Positions 55,950-64,000 of a stretch of 64,000 nucleotides of DNA are shown here, piece after piece; position 1 is the first letter of the stretch, and each line of letters opens with the position of its first letter. The position numbers and the translations under genes were made by a program. The notes beneath the pieces were generated by a model. The model had not been told where the DNA came from, made no database searches, and was given only the letters and a program-made list of their open reading frames with translations. The stretch lies in contig JADKAC010000005.1 of assembly GCA_016715425.1 (NCBI GenBank), forward strand, positions 1-64,000, in the 5' to 3' direction. The DNA comes from Bacteroidota bacterium. GTDB taxonomy: Bacteria > Bacteroidota > Bacteroidia > Chitinophagales > BACL12.

Positions 55950-57062
55950 ATGATTACTAAAAAGACTTACCACATAATTTTAATCTCATGTATTTTATTT
56001 CTCAGTCATTCTTTATTAGCACAGGAATTAGATTCACTCGAATATAAACCTTCATTAAAAGTGAAAGCTTTAATTCAAACAAGATATGAAAGTACACTCA
56101 CGGATAATGTCAATTTCTCAAATCAAATTAATCCCGATGCGGTAAATAATAATTTCAGAATAAGAAGAGCAGAGATACGCACTGATTATTCTTTTAATCC
56201 AAATCTGAAAGGTGTAATTCGTGTGCAGATTCCTGCTTTAAAAAGTAGTGCACCGGGAACATTTCTGGAATTGGCATATATAGAATGGAGGTTTAAGGAA
56301 GCATTTGTAATAACAGCAGGTCAATTTAAAGTGCCCTTTGACTTGGATGAATTGACTTCGCATACTGATTTGCGTATGATTGATCGTGGAACTACAAGCA
56401 GTTTAATAAGTGCAAATAGTCAGGCTTCTTATCAACCGGGAATAATGATTACCGGAAGTTTTAATAATGAGAGGCCAGTGTTGAATTATTATTTTGCAAT
56501 TCAAAACGGCAGCAACAGAGCAGTGAATTTTGATATAGATAATAAGAAAAATGTAACTGCAAGGTTGGAGTATTTTTTATATAAAGAATTGCGATTGGGA
56601 GGCAATGTGCAATTAGTTGGATTAAATGAGGATAATGCTTTGGGTTTTGGAGGAGACATTTCATTGCAAAAAAGATTGAACACAAAAAATCTTTTAATTG
56701 CTGAAGCATCTTATTCGCAAGGTGTGAATTCAAGTATTTACTTAAATGATACTGCTGCAATAAAAGAATTAGATAATTATATGCTGAATGGATATTTTGG
56801 TCAATTGGTTTGGAAAACAGATATCATGAAAAAGTGGTGTCGCACATTTGAATTAGGCGGGAAATATGAATTGACAGATCCATTATTGGAAATAAATCAA
56901 AATGCGTTTTCTGTAATCACAGGCATAATTGGATTTAATTTTTTACCCAATAATACAGCACGATTACAATTGCAAATAGAAAATTTTATTTTTGAAAAAG
57001 AGATTCCGGGAGTAACAAAAAATTTTACACGATTTGTAACACAATTTCAATTATATATTTAG
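55950..57062 (+). CDS. Phosphate-selective porin O/P-like outer membrane barrel
   Basis: 370 aa with a signal peptide (S-L-L-A-Q). N-terminal strands F-R-I-R-R-A-E-I-R-T-D-Y and G-Q-F-K-V-P-F-D-L are typical of OprO/OprP-type porins, and the last strand ends in Q-L-Y-I. Second such barrel in the window; not next to phosphate genes and without a Pho-box-like repeat upstream that I can find. It may pass phosphate, sulfate or other anions. Confidence 0.82.
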   Translation: MITKKTYHIILISCILFLSHSLLAQELDSLEYKPSLKVKALIQTRYESTLTDNVNFSNQINPDAVNNNFRIRRAEIRTDYSFNPNLKGVIRVQIPALKSSAPGTFLELAYIEWRFKEAFVITAGQFKVPFDLDELTSHTDLRMIDRGTTSSLISANSQASYQPGIMITGSFNNERPVLNYYFAIQNGSNRAVNFDIDNKKNVTARLEYFLYKELRLGGNVQLVGLNEDNALGFGGDISLQKRLNTKNLLIAEASYSQGVNSSIYLNDTAAIKELDNYMLNGYFGQLVWKTDIMKKWCRTFELGGKYELTDPLLEINQNAFSVITGIIGFNFLPNNTARLQLQIENFIFEKEIPGVTKNFTRFVTQFQLYI

Positions 57063-57064
57063 AT

Positions 57065-57931
57065 TTAATCAACCACATTTATAGATGATGATTGCAATAC
57101 TACTTTGTTGGATGCTGTAAACGTATTTACAAAAGCGACCACAGAAACATTGGTATCATTCCAATTATCCGGCAATGCCATTGAAAATTCTTTTTCAAAA
57201 ACACGACCCGGAATTAATTCTGCATTTAATATTACACCTGTGGTTGGCGTCATCATATCACGCAGTACATGATTATGTTCGTAGTCATAATTTATTCCCG
57301 ACAAAGTTTCCTGTAAATCAATGATATGATCTTCCAATAACATAATACTTAAATGATTTTCATCAGTAACTGTTCCGGTATAAACAACTTTTACAGTAAC
57401 ATTTAATTGACGTGAATCGGCATCGTATTCCTTTGCCATATATAAATTACACAAAGTGGGTTCATCTAATCTATCTTCCACAAAAATTTGATAATTGGAA
57501 ATTAATAAAGTGGTAAGATTTCCTGTACCTGCAAAATCATATCTGTCAATAACGCCAGCAGGCCAGCCAAACGCAGGTCCGAGGTATGCATTCAATTCAT
57601 TTGCTTCAGGTATCACATAATCTTCATTACTTTCCGGGTAAGGTCCTGCAAAATAATTATGTTCTGCAATAACAATAATTCGATCCGGATATAAATTCTG
57701 AAGCTCAGTAGTTTTATCATGAGCTGTCGGGCAATTCACACATTGCACACCGGTAAAATCTTCAAACAGTACCACTCGTTGTTGTGGCGTTTCAATTAAC
57801 GGCTGTACATAAGTAGTATCCGTAAGTGATGTATCCACAGGAGTAAAATCAATTGCTGGTCCTATTTCAGTGCAAGCTTGTAAAATAAAAATACTACAAG
57901 CAAAACAAATGATTTGAATATTATTTTTCAT
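57065..57931 (-). CDS. Omp28-like lipoprotein with a thioredoxin-type CxxC
   Basis: 288 aa. Lipobox L-Q-A-C near residue 20. The domain starts V-V-L-F-E-D-F-T-G-V-Q-C-V-N-C-P, the CxxC word of Omp28-related outer-membrane proteins of Bacteroidota, followed by a thioredoxin-like part and a C-terminal beta domain. Redox or adhesion roles are possible. Its start lies 9 bp downstream of the DUF6029-like gene's end, so both are probably co-transcribed. Confidence 0.82.
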   Translation of the reverse strand: MKNNIQIICFACSIFILQACTEIGPAIDFTPVDTSLTDTTYVQPLIETPQQRVVLFEDFTGVQCVNCPTAHDKTTELQNLYPDRIIVIAEHNYFAGPYPESNEDYVIPEANELNAYLGPAFGWPAGVIDRYDFAGTGNLTTLLISNYQIFVEDRLDEPTLCNLYMAKEYDADSRQLNVTVKVVYTGTVTDENHLSIMLLEDHIIDLQETLSGINYDYEHNHVLRDMMTPTTGVILNAELIPGRVFEKEFSMALPDNWNDTNVSVVAFVNTFTASNKVVLQSSSINVVD

Positions 57932-57940
57932 AATTCCGAA

Positions 57941-59515
57941 TTAAAAGTTAGTAAGGATTCCAAATTTATATCCGCTAAATGCAGGTTCATATCTGCACAC
58001 GCCACCGGTACAAACAATACCTTCTGTTTGTTTAACATAGCTTAAAGAAAATCGTGATGCCTTATAAGTATAAACTGCTGCCAACATCGGATAATGCAAT
58101 GCATCTACTGTTTTCAAAGGTTTGTAATTCCACATATCACTTGCAGTAAACGACCATTGCGGGGCAATATTAAATTCAAGTAAAGCAAATATCCAACTGC
58201 CATAATCATGATCATTATATTGATATTGTGCCTCAATACGCAACGATTTTTTTCTGTCTAATTTATAAGTGAATTCAGCAAATGGTGTAATGGGTTCCAC
58301 CATTGGTGCATTTGGTTTAAACTCAAAAACTTCTTGATTATATTGAATATACTGTGCACCAATAAGTAGCTTATATTTTTGACGGCGCATTTCATAGTCA
58401 GCATAAATTTCTCGGAACAACAACGTATCAGCATTAAATGTCTGCGAATAATTTACCCCGAGAGTATTTCCTTTTGAAGGAGTGTAGGTAACATTAAATT
58501 GAAATGCATTTTCACCCAACTCTTGAGCAACGGCTTGATATCTTGCAGTAAGTCGTGTGGAATTTTGACGAGACATAGCAGGGAGATAATCCAAAATGCC
58601 ATCTAGCAATACTTCATTTGGGGAAACACGCATTGCCCAATCCTGCACTTTGCGAAATTGCCCGGTAATACCAAATCCTTTTACTGAATAAGAAAGTGCT
58701 GTGAATGCAGCATAGCCATTTGCATTAAATAAATTGCCATCGGTTGCACGAACAGCTTCTTCACTTTTAAAAGCTAATTCAAGATTCCATGCAATGTTTT
58801 TTACATTTAAAGTATGATAGTAAGAACCCGCATACATATTATATGCAGGAACAAATCTTTCTTCAACTGGATAACTATTTATGGTTGAAACAATCGTATT
58901 CATATTATCCTGATCCAGTGTTCGGTTTAAAATAGAAACACCGGGAACAAAATTTACAGTTCCGTTTCCAAAGGTGTATTCTGCAGTTCCTCCTTTTATT
59001 ACAGGTTTATAAGTAGAGAATAAATCTTTTTGCTGTCCGGCAAATGCTTTCAATGTAAGATTCGTTGTTAATTGATATTCCAATTGCAATCCGAATAATG
59101 CATTATCAATTCCAAGCGGACGTTCTTCATAACTTCTGAAAATAAGTCCATTCGCAATTTGATCGTATAAGTATCCACCACTTATGGTAAGGTTATCTAA
59201 TTTCTTTTTTACATACCAGCGGCCAATACCTTGAGCTGTGTAAGGTGTGCCCGGATTATGCAGATTTGAGTTATTAAAAACATCCAAACGTATTCCTGCT
59301 TCAAAGCCCTGATCCTGATTTTGATAATATACATTTAACCAACCATTTACCCCAGTTAAAAGATTGTCGTAATGTGGTGTGCCGTACGCACCAATTAAAG
59401 AGTCACGCTGATAAAATTCAACATTAGATTCAAAATCTCCACTCAATTGCCCCTGCGCATTTACTAAAGTTTGATGGATGCATAGTATACATATAATACA
59501 ATAGTATCTCTTCAT
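57941..59515 (-). CDS. DUF6029-like outer membrane beta-barrel protein
   Basis: About 524 aa from the ATG at 59515 with a signal peptide (L-V-N-A-Q). A large series of alternating amphipathic strands with periodic aromatic residues indicates a beta barrel; the first words G-Q-L-S-G-D-F-E-S-N-V-E and W-Y-V-K-K-K recall the DUF6029 family found next to Omp28-type genes. Possibly the outer-membrane partner of the lipoprotein encoded downstream. Upstream in-frame start 59539 adds eight residues that spoil the signal peptide. Confidence 0.75.
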   Translation of the reverse strand: MKRYYCIICILCIHQTLVNAQGQLSGDFESNVEFYQRDSLIGAYGTPHYDNLLTGVNGWLNVYYQNQDQGFEAGIRLDVFNNSNLHNPGTPYTAQGIGRWYVKKKLDNLTISGGYLYDQIANGLIFRSYEERPLGIDNALFGLQLEYQLTTNLTLKAFAGQQKDLFSTYKPVIKGGTAEYTFGNGTVNFVPGVSILNRTLDQDNMNTIVSTINSYPVEERFVPAYNMYAGSYYHTLNVKNIAWNLELAFKSEEAVRATDGNLFNANGYAAFTALSYSVKGFGITGQFRKVQDWAMRVSPNEVLLDGILDYLPAMSRQNSTRLTARYQAVAQELGENAFQFNVTYTPSKGNTLGVNYSQTFNADTLLFREIYADYEMRRQKYKLLIGAQYIQYNQEVFEFKPNAPMVEPITPFAEFTYKLDRKKSLRIEAQYQYNDHDYGSWIFALLEFNIAPQWSFTASDMWNYKPLKTVDALHYPMLAAVYTYKASRFSLSYVKQTEGIVCTGGVCRYEPAFSGYKFGILTNF

Positions 59516-59652
59516 ATCTTGTATTGTTAGATGTGCCAAAGATATATTCTTGATCCTAATTTATCATTGAAGTTTGTGGATGTGAGTTGATTTTACATTC
59601 AGAATTGAGTAAAAGAATTGGTTTGCATGGCATAATTGTTGGCAAGAGGTAA

Positions 59653-59660
59653 TATCTTTG
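59653..59660 (+). promoter_or_regulatory. -7 box of the TlpA-like gene
   Basis: TATCTTTG, an exact TAnnTTTG match, 19 bp before the ATG at 59679. The -33 TTG is not at the usual spacing. Confidence 0.45.
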
Positions 59661-59678
59661 AACACTTAAAATTATACA

Positions 59679-60179
59679 ATGAAGTTTTTAACCACCTTAC
59701 TGATTTTTATTCTCGGCAGCCAAATAGTTTTTTCGCAAGATAAATTACCCTCTCTTGAATTATTTGATATTGATGGCAATAAAATAAATGTTGCCACTTA
59801 TGGTGAAAATGGAAAAATTACAGTTTTTAATTTCTGGGCTACTTGGTGTACTCCTTGTAAAAAAGAGTTGAATAACATTGCAGACTTATATGAAGATTGG
59901 CAAGCAGATTATAATGTTGAAATAATTGCAGTATCAATTGACGATTCAAAAACAACCGCAAATGTGAAGTCTTATGTAAATGGTCAATCTTGGGATTATA
60001 GCGTATTATTAGATGTAAATAAAGATTTGCATCGCATGTTGAATGGTCAGACTGTTCCTTTTACAGTTATTGTAGATCAGAATGGAGTCATCATTGAAAA
60101 ACGCAGTGGATATATAGAAGGTGATGAATATATATTGGAAGATATGTTGAAAGAACTTTCTGAAAAATCAAATAAATAA
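59679..60179 (+). CDS. TlpA-like periplasmic thioredoxin
   Basis: 166 aa with a signal peptide (I-V-F-S-Q). Active site F-W-A-T-W-C-T-P-C-K-K-E and cis-proline loop in Q-T-V-P-F-T; both cysteines present. Exported thiol reductase, of the kind used in cytochrome c or cysteine redox upkeep. Monocistronic, with its own promoter and a following hairpin. Confidence 0.9.
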   Translation: MKFLTTLLIFILGSQIVFSQDKLPSLELFDIDGNKINVATYGENGKITVFNFWATWCTPCKKELNNIADLYEDWQADYNVEIIAVSIDDSKTTANVKSYVNGQSWDYSVLLDVNKDLHRMLNGQTVPFTVIVDQNGVIIEKRSGYIEGDEYILEDMLKELSEKSNK

Positions 60180-60210
60180 TTCTCCAAAAATATTTTAACG
60201 CATAACTAAG

Positions 60211-60246
60211 CAGGTATTATTTTTCGGAATAATACCTGTTATTTGT
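60211..60246 (+). terminator. Terminator after the TlpA-like gene
   Basis: A 10-11 bp perfect stem (60211-60221 with 60228-60238, CAGGTATTATT and complement) followed by TTATTTGTT. Confidence 0.65.
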
Positions 60247-60309
60247 TAAACACTGTTAAACGTCTGCCTCTGACAGAACTACATAGCAATCTTATCATGT
60301 TTCAGGTTA

Positions 60310-60317
60310 TATCTTTG
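60310..60317 (+). promoter_or_regulatory. -7 box of the S9 peptidase gene
   Basis: TATCTTTG ends 11 nt before the ATG at 60329, so the leader would be only a few bases long. Confidence 0.45.
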
Positions 60318-60328
60318 AATTGCAGGTT

Positions 60329-62308
60329 ATGCAGAAAACAAATCAAATTACTTCTTTTAGTTTCAGTGTTATTTTACTGATAAGCATATTTAGTATTTAC
60401 GGAACTTGCAGAAAAGAAACTCCCACAATAATAAATGATGAAGCAGGTATCCGTGAATTAATAAGTTTCGACGATGGTGATATTCCTGTTGAATCTTTTT
60501 TTAAAAATCCTGAAAGAACATCTTATACAATTTCTCCTAATGGGAAATTTATTGCGTATCTGGCTCCTTACCAGAATCGTTTAAATATTTTTATTCGTGG
60601 TATTCAGGATGAAACTCCCCGCAGATTAACTTCAGAAACAGATCGTGATTTGAGTTATTATTTATGGAAGAACAACAATACACTCTTATTTGTAAAGGAT
60701 GATAGCGGCGATGAAAATTATAAACTTTTCAGTGTAAGTACGGATGGAGAAACAAATCAAATAACAGAACTGGAAGGAGTGCGAATAAACATTATTGATG
60801 AATTACCTGATTCAGAAGATGAAGTTATTATATCAATGAATAAAGATAATCCGGCATTATTCGAACCTTATAAGGTGAATATAAAAACAGGGGAATTAAA
60901 AAAATTAGCTAACAATACAAATTTGAAAAAACCAATTACACAATGGCTTTGTGATAATAGAGGTAATGTAAGGATAGCCTTATCGGTGGAGCAAGGTACT
61001 ATTACACATTTATTATATCGTGATAATCCAGACTCTGTGTTTCGTTCTATTTTAATTAGTAATTGGAAAGATATGGTGCAGCCTATGTTTTTTGATTCGG
61101 ACAATATGCATATCTATGCATTGTCGAATTTAAACAGGGATAAAGCTGCATTGGTGAGAATAAATCCAAATGATCCCGAAAATCCTGAATTAATATTTGA
61201 ACATCCCGATGTAGATATTTGGTGGGCAGAAAATTCACGGAAGCGAAGAGTACTTACTGCATATTACTATATCACCGATAAAAAAAATACGGTGTTCACA
61301 GATCACAAATTGAACGAATATTATAAATATTTAAAAACTCAATTGCCCAATAAAGAAATTTATTTTAGTTCTATTGATGATAATGAGGAAAATATTATTG
61401 TAAGAACTTACTCAGATATTTCACCTGGCAGATATTATTTGTTTAATACATTAACTAATAAGTTGGATATGCTTGCCATACTCAACGAAAGTATTAACGC
61501 CGATGAAATGTCGCCAATGCAATCTATTAGTTTTAAATCGAGAGATGGCTTAACTCTTCATGGTTATTTAACCATTCCAAAAAACAGTAACGGCAAAGAA
61601 ATCCCAGTAGTGATGATGGTGCATGGTGGGCCTATGTCACGGGATATGTGGGGATTTAAACCAGATGTACAATTGCTCGCAAGCAGGGGATATGCAGTAA
61701 TGCAAATAAATTATCGTGGCAGTTGGGGCTATGGAAAATCTTTTACAGAAGCAGGCTTCAAACAATGGGGATTAAAGATGCAGGATGATATTACCGATGG
61801 CGTTAATTGGTTAATACAACAAGGAATTGCAGATCCGAAACGCATTGCTATTTATGGTTCTTCTTATGGTGGTTATGCTGCATTAGCCGGACTTACATTT
61901 ACTCCCGATCTCTATGCATGTGGTATTGATTATGTTGGGCCTTCAAATCTTTTTACACTCTTAGAAAACCTGCCTGCATATTGGGAACCTGAAAAAGAAA
62001 TGATGTATGAAATGATTGGTCATCCTATAAAAGACAGTGCATTACTCGCTTCCGTTTCACCGGTGTTGCATGCTGGAAATATTTCAGCACCATTATTTAT
62101 TGCACAAGGAGCAAATGATCCAAGAGTAACAGTTTTAGAATCACAACAAATGGTGGAAGCATTACACAATAGAAATATTAATGTGGTGTATATGCTAAAA
62201 GAAAATGAAGGTCATGGTTTTCGTCTGGAAGAAAACAGACTTGAATTCTACAAAGCAATGTGTGGTTTTTTAGCTACGCATATTCCAGCTACACAATTAA
62301 AACCCTAA
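60329..62308 (+). CDS. Prolyl oligopeptidase family serine peptidase (S9)
   Basis: About 659 aa from ATG 60329; an N-terminal hydrophobic segment (12-28) ending in Y-G-T-C could be a signal peptide or lipobox. A seven-bladed propeller-like part (about 70-400) precedes the alpha/beta-hydrolase domain with V-H-G-G-P, the nucleophile in Y-G-S-S-Y-G-G-Y, D in G-A-N-D-P-R-V and H in E-G-H-G-F. Cleaves peptides or amino-acid esters in the periplasm or at the surface. The upstream TTG at 60320 would be too close to the promoter box. Confidence 0.92.
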   Translation: MQKTNQITSFSFSVILLISIFSIYGTCRKETPTIINDEAGIRELISFDDGDIPVESFFKNPERTSYTISPNGKFIAYLAPYQNRLNIFIRGIQDETPRRLTSETDRDLSYYLWKNNNTLLFVKDDSGDENYKLFSVSTDGETNQITELEGVRINIIDELPDSEDEVIISMNKDNPALFEPYKVNIKTGELKKLANNTNLKKPITQWLCDNRGNVRIALSVEQGTITHLLYRDNPDSVFRSILISNWKDMVQPMFFDSDNMHIYALSNLNRDKAALVRINPNDPENPELIFEHPDVDIWWAENSRKRRVLTAYYYITDKKNTVFTDHKLNEYYKYLKTQLPNKEIYFSSIDDNEENIIVRTYSDISPGRYYLFNTLTNKLDMLAILNESINADEMSPMQSISFKSRDGLTLHGYLTIPKNSNGKEIPVVMMVHGGPMSRDMWGFKPDVQLLASRGYAVMQINYRGSWGYGKSFTEAGFKQWGLKMQDDITDGVNWLIQQGIADPKRIAIYGSSYGGYAALAGLTFTPDLYACGIDYVGPSNLFTLLENLPAYWEPEKEMMYEMIGHPIKDSALLASVSPVLHAGNISAPLFIAQGANDPRVTVLESQQMVEALHNRNINVVYMLKENEGHGFRLEENRLEFYKAMCGFLATHIPATQLKP

Positions 62309-63436
62309 CTATTCTTCAAGAAAAAGATTGCTGATAATACTATCGGAAATAAATCTAACTCGCTCCTGAATTATTAAAATATCCTCGCCTTCAGTTACAA
62401 ATACATCTTCTGTTTGCTTAATATTTTCTAATAATGTATTATAAAAAGCATCACCGAATTTTTCATTAAACAAGTGCAAATTCAAACCTTTACTTTGGCG
62501 CAAAGAAATCATAATCATTTCATTTGCTTGTTGCACAGGAGTGAGTAATTCTATTTCGTATGGAATGATATGTTGCACTATATTATTCATATATAATGGA
62601 TTGCTGCTCACATTCCATTGTCTGGAAATTCCATTGTAAGAATGAGCAGATGGACCCACTCCTAAATATTGTTTGCCTTCCCAATAGCTGCTATTATGCA
62701 CTGCATGAAATCCGGTTTTTGCATAATTGGAAATTTCATAATGTTCATATCCATATTTAGTAAGCAATGCATGCGTGATATGATATTGTCTTTCAGATTG
62801 CTCTTCATCCAGAGGAGGTATGTTATTTTTTTTTATTGCATGAAATAATTCTGTTTTTGATTCAACGGTTAATGCATAACACGAAATGTGTGGCACATTT
62901 TCCTGTAATAAAGTTTCAAGATTTTGAATCCATTTAGCATCTGTCAATCCGGGCACACCATAAATAAGATCTACTGAATAATTTGTAAATCCTGCTTGCT
63001 TAATTGTTGTAATACAATTAATTGCTTCCTCTGCATTATGTGCACGATTCATCCATTTCAAATCAATATCAAAAAAAGATTGCACACCTAAACTTAAACG
63101 ATTGATTCCTGCTTTGCGCAATGCAAGAAGCATGGTTTCATTAATATCGTCGGGATTTGCTTCCAGAGTTATCTCTGCATTTGAGTCAACAATAAAATTT
63201 GAATGAATAGTTTTTAGTATTGATTCCAAATAATTTACATTTACTAATGAAGGAGTGCCACCACCAAAATATATAGAAGCGATACGATTTTTGTTTAAAT
63301 AGTCCTTTCTTAATTCAATTTCATTTTCAATACACGTTATCATTTGCGGAATTCCTTTTACAGAAGTACTAAAATGAAAATTGCAATAATTACATTTCTG
63401 TTTGCAAAAAGGAATATGAATATAAATTCCGGACAT
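62309..63436 (-). CDS. hemW: Radical SAM heme chaperone HemW
   Basis: 375 aa. Radical SAM motif C-K-Q-K-C-N-Y-C at residues 11-18, then Y-F-G-G-G-T-P and L-G-V-Q-S-F; the C-terminal HemN_C-like domain is present. The fourth cysteine used for coproporphyrinogen oxidase activity is not evident, so this is HemW (heme insertion) rather than HemN. It abuts the S9 peptidase gene convergently. Confidence 0.92.
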   Translation of the reverse strand: MSGIYIHIPFCKQKCNYCNFHFSTSVKGIPQMITCIENEIELRKDYLNKNRIASIYFGGGTPSLVNVNYLESILKTIHSNFIVDSNAEITLEANPDDINETMLLALRKAGINRLSLGVQSFFDIDLKWMNRAHNAEEAINCITTIKQAGFTNYSVDLIYGVPGLTDAKWIQNLETLLQENVPHISCYALTVESKTELFHAIKKNNIPPLDEEQSERQYHITHALLTKYGYEHYEISNYAKTGFHAVHNSSYWEGKQYLGVGPSAHSYNGISRQWNVSSNPLYMNNIVQHIIPYEIELLTPVQQANEMIMISLRQSKGLNLHLFNEKFGDAFYNTLLENIKQTEDVFVTEGEDILIIQERVRFISDSIISNLFLEE

Positions 63437-63483
63437 CTGATTAATGAGTGAAGAATGTAATGTGATTAAATTTGTTCTGCATC

Positions 63484-64000
63484 TTGCCAGCGAAATTATT
63501 CATATTAACTGCAATACTATGGTTTGGACAAATATCCTTTGCCCAGAATTCCTGTATTCTTCGTTTTGATAATGATACTTTTGAAAAAGAAATTTTCGGT
63601 AAAAATTTTAAACCCGATACATTATTTCACAATGAAGCATTTGCAATTAAGAGTTTGAATGAAATGTTGATTGCAGCATATCGTGCCGGCTATCTGCTTG
63701 CAAATTATAATATAACCGAAAAACAAGATAGTATTTGGAATATAGATTGGGATGCGAACCGACGTATTAACTGGGTATATCTGAACATGGATAGTATAGA
63801 TCCATTAATTATAAATGCTTCCGTTTTCAAAGAAAAAAAATTTACTAATACACCTTACAGCCATTTTGAAGTGGTTGAATTAATGGAATCCTTAATTGAA
63901 TATACCGAGATGCATGGTTATCCTTTTGCAACAGTTTGGTTAAGTAATTTGCTTTTACAAGATACTTTGTTGACGGCTTCAATTCAATTAGATAAAGGTC
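63484..64000 (+). CDS. Exported protein, N-terminal part, possibly a BamA/TamA-like barrel
   Basis: Partial gene running off the window. From TTG 63484 a signal peptide L-P-A-K-L-F-I-L-T-A-I-L ends at S-F-A-Q. Following residues show alternating short helices and strands (N-E-M-L-I-A-A-Y-R-A-G-Y-L, then E-Y-T-E-M-H-G-Y-P-F-A-T-V) like POTRA domains of Omp85 proteins. A TAAATTTG box at 63467-63474 lies directly before it, which excludes the in-frame TTG at 63472. The family call is tentative. Confidence 0.6.
   Translation, partial: MPAKLFILTAILWFGQISFAQNSCILRFDNDTFEKEIFGKNFKPDTLFHNEAFAIKSLNEMLIAAYRAGYLLANYNITEKQDSIWNIDWDANRRINWVYLNMDSIDPLIINASVFKEKKFTNTPYSHFEVVELMESLIEYTEMHGYPFATVWLSNLLLQDTLLTASIQLDKG

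Noticed and set aside
1..64000. CRISPR arrays, rRNA or tRNA genes, prophage modules
   Set aside because: No regularly spaced repeats, no rRNA-like or cloverleaf sequence that I can recognise by reading, and no structural phage genes. Short tRNA genes could be missed by eye.

Overview
The window looks like a chromosomal segment of a low-GC member of the Bacteroidota, probably a Chitinophagia- or Saprospiria-like lineage. The evidence is an alternative complex III (ActA-F) fused in series with a caa3-type oxidase operon, two secreted proteins with type IX secretion C-terminal domains, phosphate-selective-porin-like beta barrels, promoters of the TAnnTTTG type, and almost no Shine-Dalgarno sequences. 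The lineage is inferred from gene content, not from a search.

Layout. 1-1200: a tyrosine recombinase whose upstream region is one large imperfect hairpin. 1200-1640: an inverted pair of palindromic repeats. 1668-3422: atpD-atpC. 3474-6934: a TPR sensor kinase and a lipoprotein on the minus strand. 7167-23562: a ~16 kb respiratory operon in the order actABCDEF, coxB, coxA, ctaB, two subunit III genes, coxD, two SCO-like genes, DUF420 (CtaM-like) and a small CxxC membrane protein. It holds quinol oxidation, cytochrome c and O2 reduction, heme O synthesis and copper delivery in one transcription direction. 23696-28771: two type IX-secreted proteins flanking an IS110-family element with a long structured non-coding leader. 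29045-35886: an SDR, PriA, an Rrf2 regulator, an SLC13 permease and a porin. 35887-36335: an insertion bracketed by old direct repeats. 36336-39584: a polyprenyl sugar-phosphate transferase, a lipoprotein and a Gfo/Idh oxidoreductase, tightly coupled. 39706-42184: lnt and an inositol-monophosphatase-family gene. 42177-48167: a low-affinity (Pit + DUF47) and a high-affinity (PstSCAB-PhoU) phosphate system back to back, with a Pho-box-like direct repeat before pstS. 48433-50805: a sulfatase. 50977-55773: rny, zapA, a coiled-coil protein and pheT. 55950-64000: a porin, an Omp28-like lipoprotein, a DUF6029-like protein, a TlpA-like thioredoxin, an S9 peptidase, hemW and the 5' end of an exported protein.

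A notable property of the window is nine single-base frameshifts in eight otherwise intact genes (actB, coxB, coxA, ctaB twice, coxC, coxD, the SLC13 permease, the sugar transferase). Nearly all lie in homopolymers, and each restored frame gives a full-length protein. I read them as sequencing or assembly errors rather than gene decay, and annotate the genes across them.

I do not see a clearly undescribed defence or biosynthetic system. The best leads are the hairpin upstream of the recombinase, the IS110 leader (candidate bridge RNA) lying between two halves or copies of a repeat, the long-direct-repeat insertion at 35.9-36.3 kb, the Pho-box match, and the copper-assembly tail of the oxidase operon.
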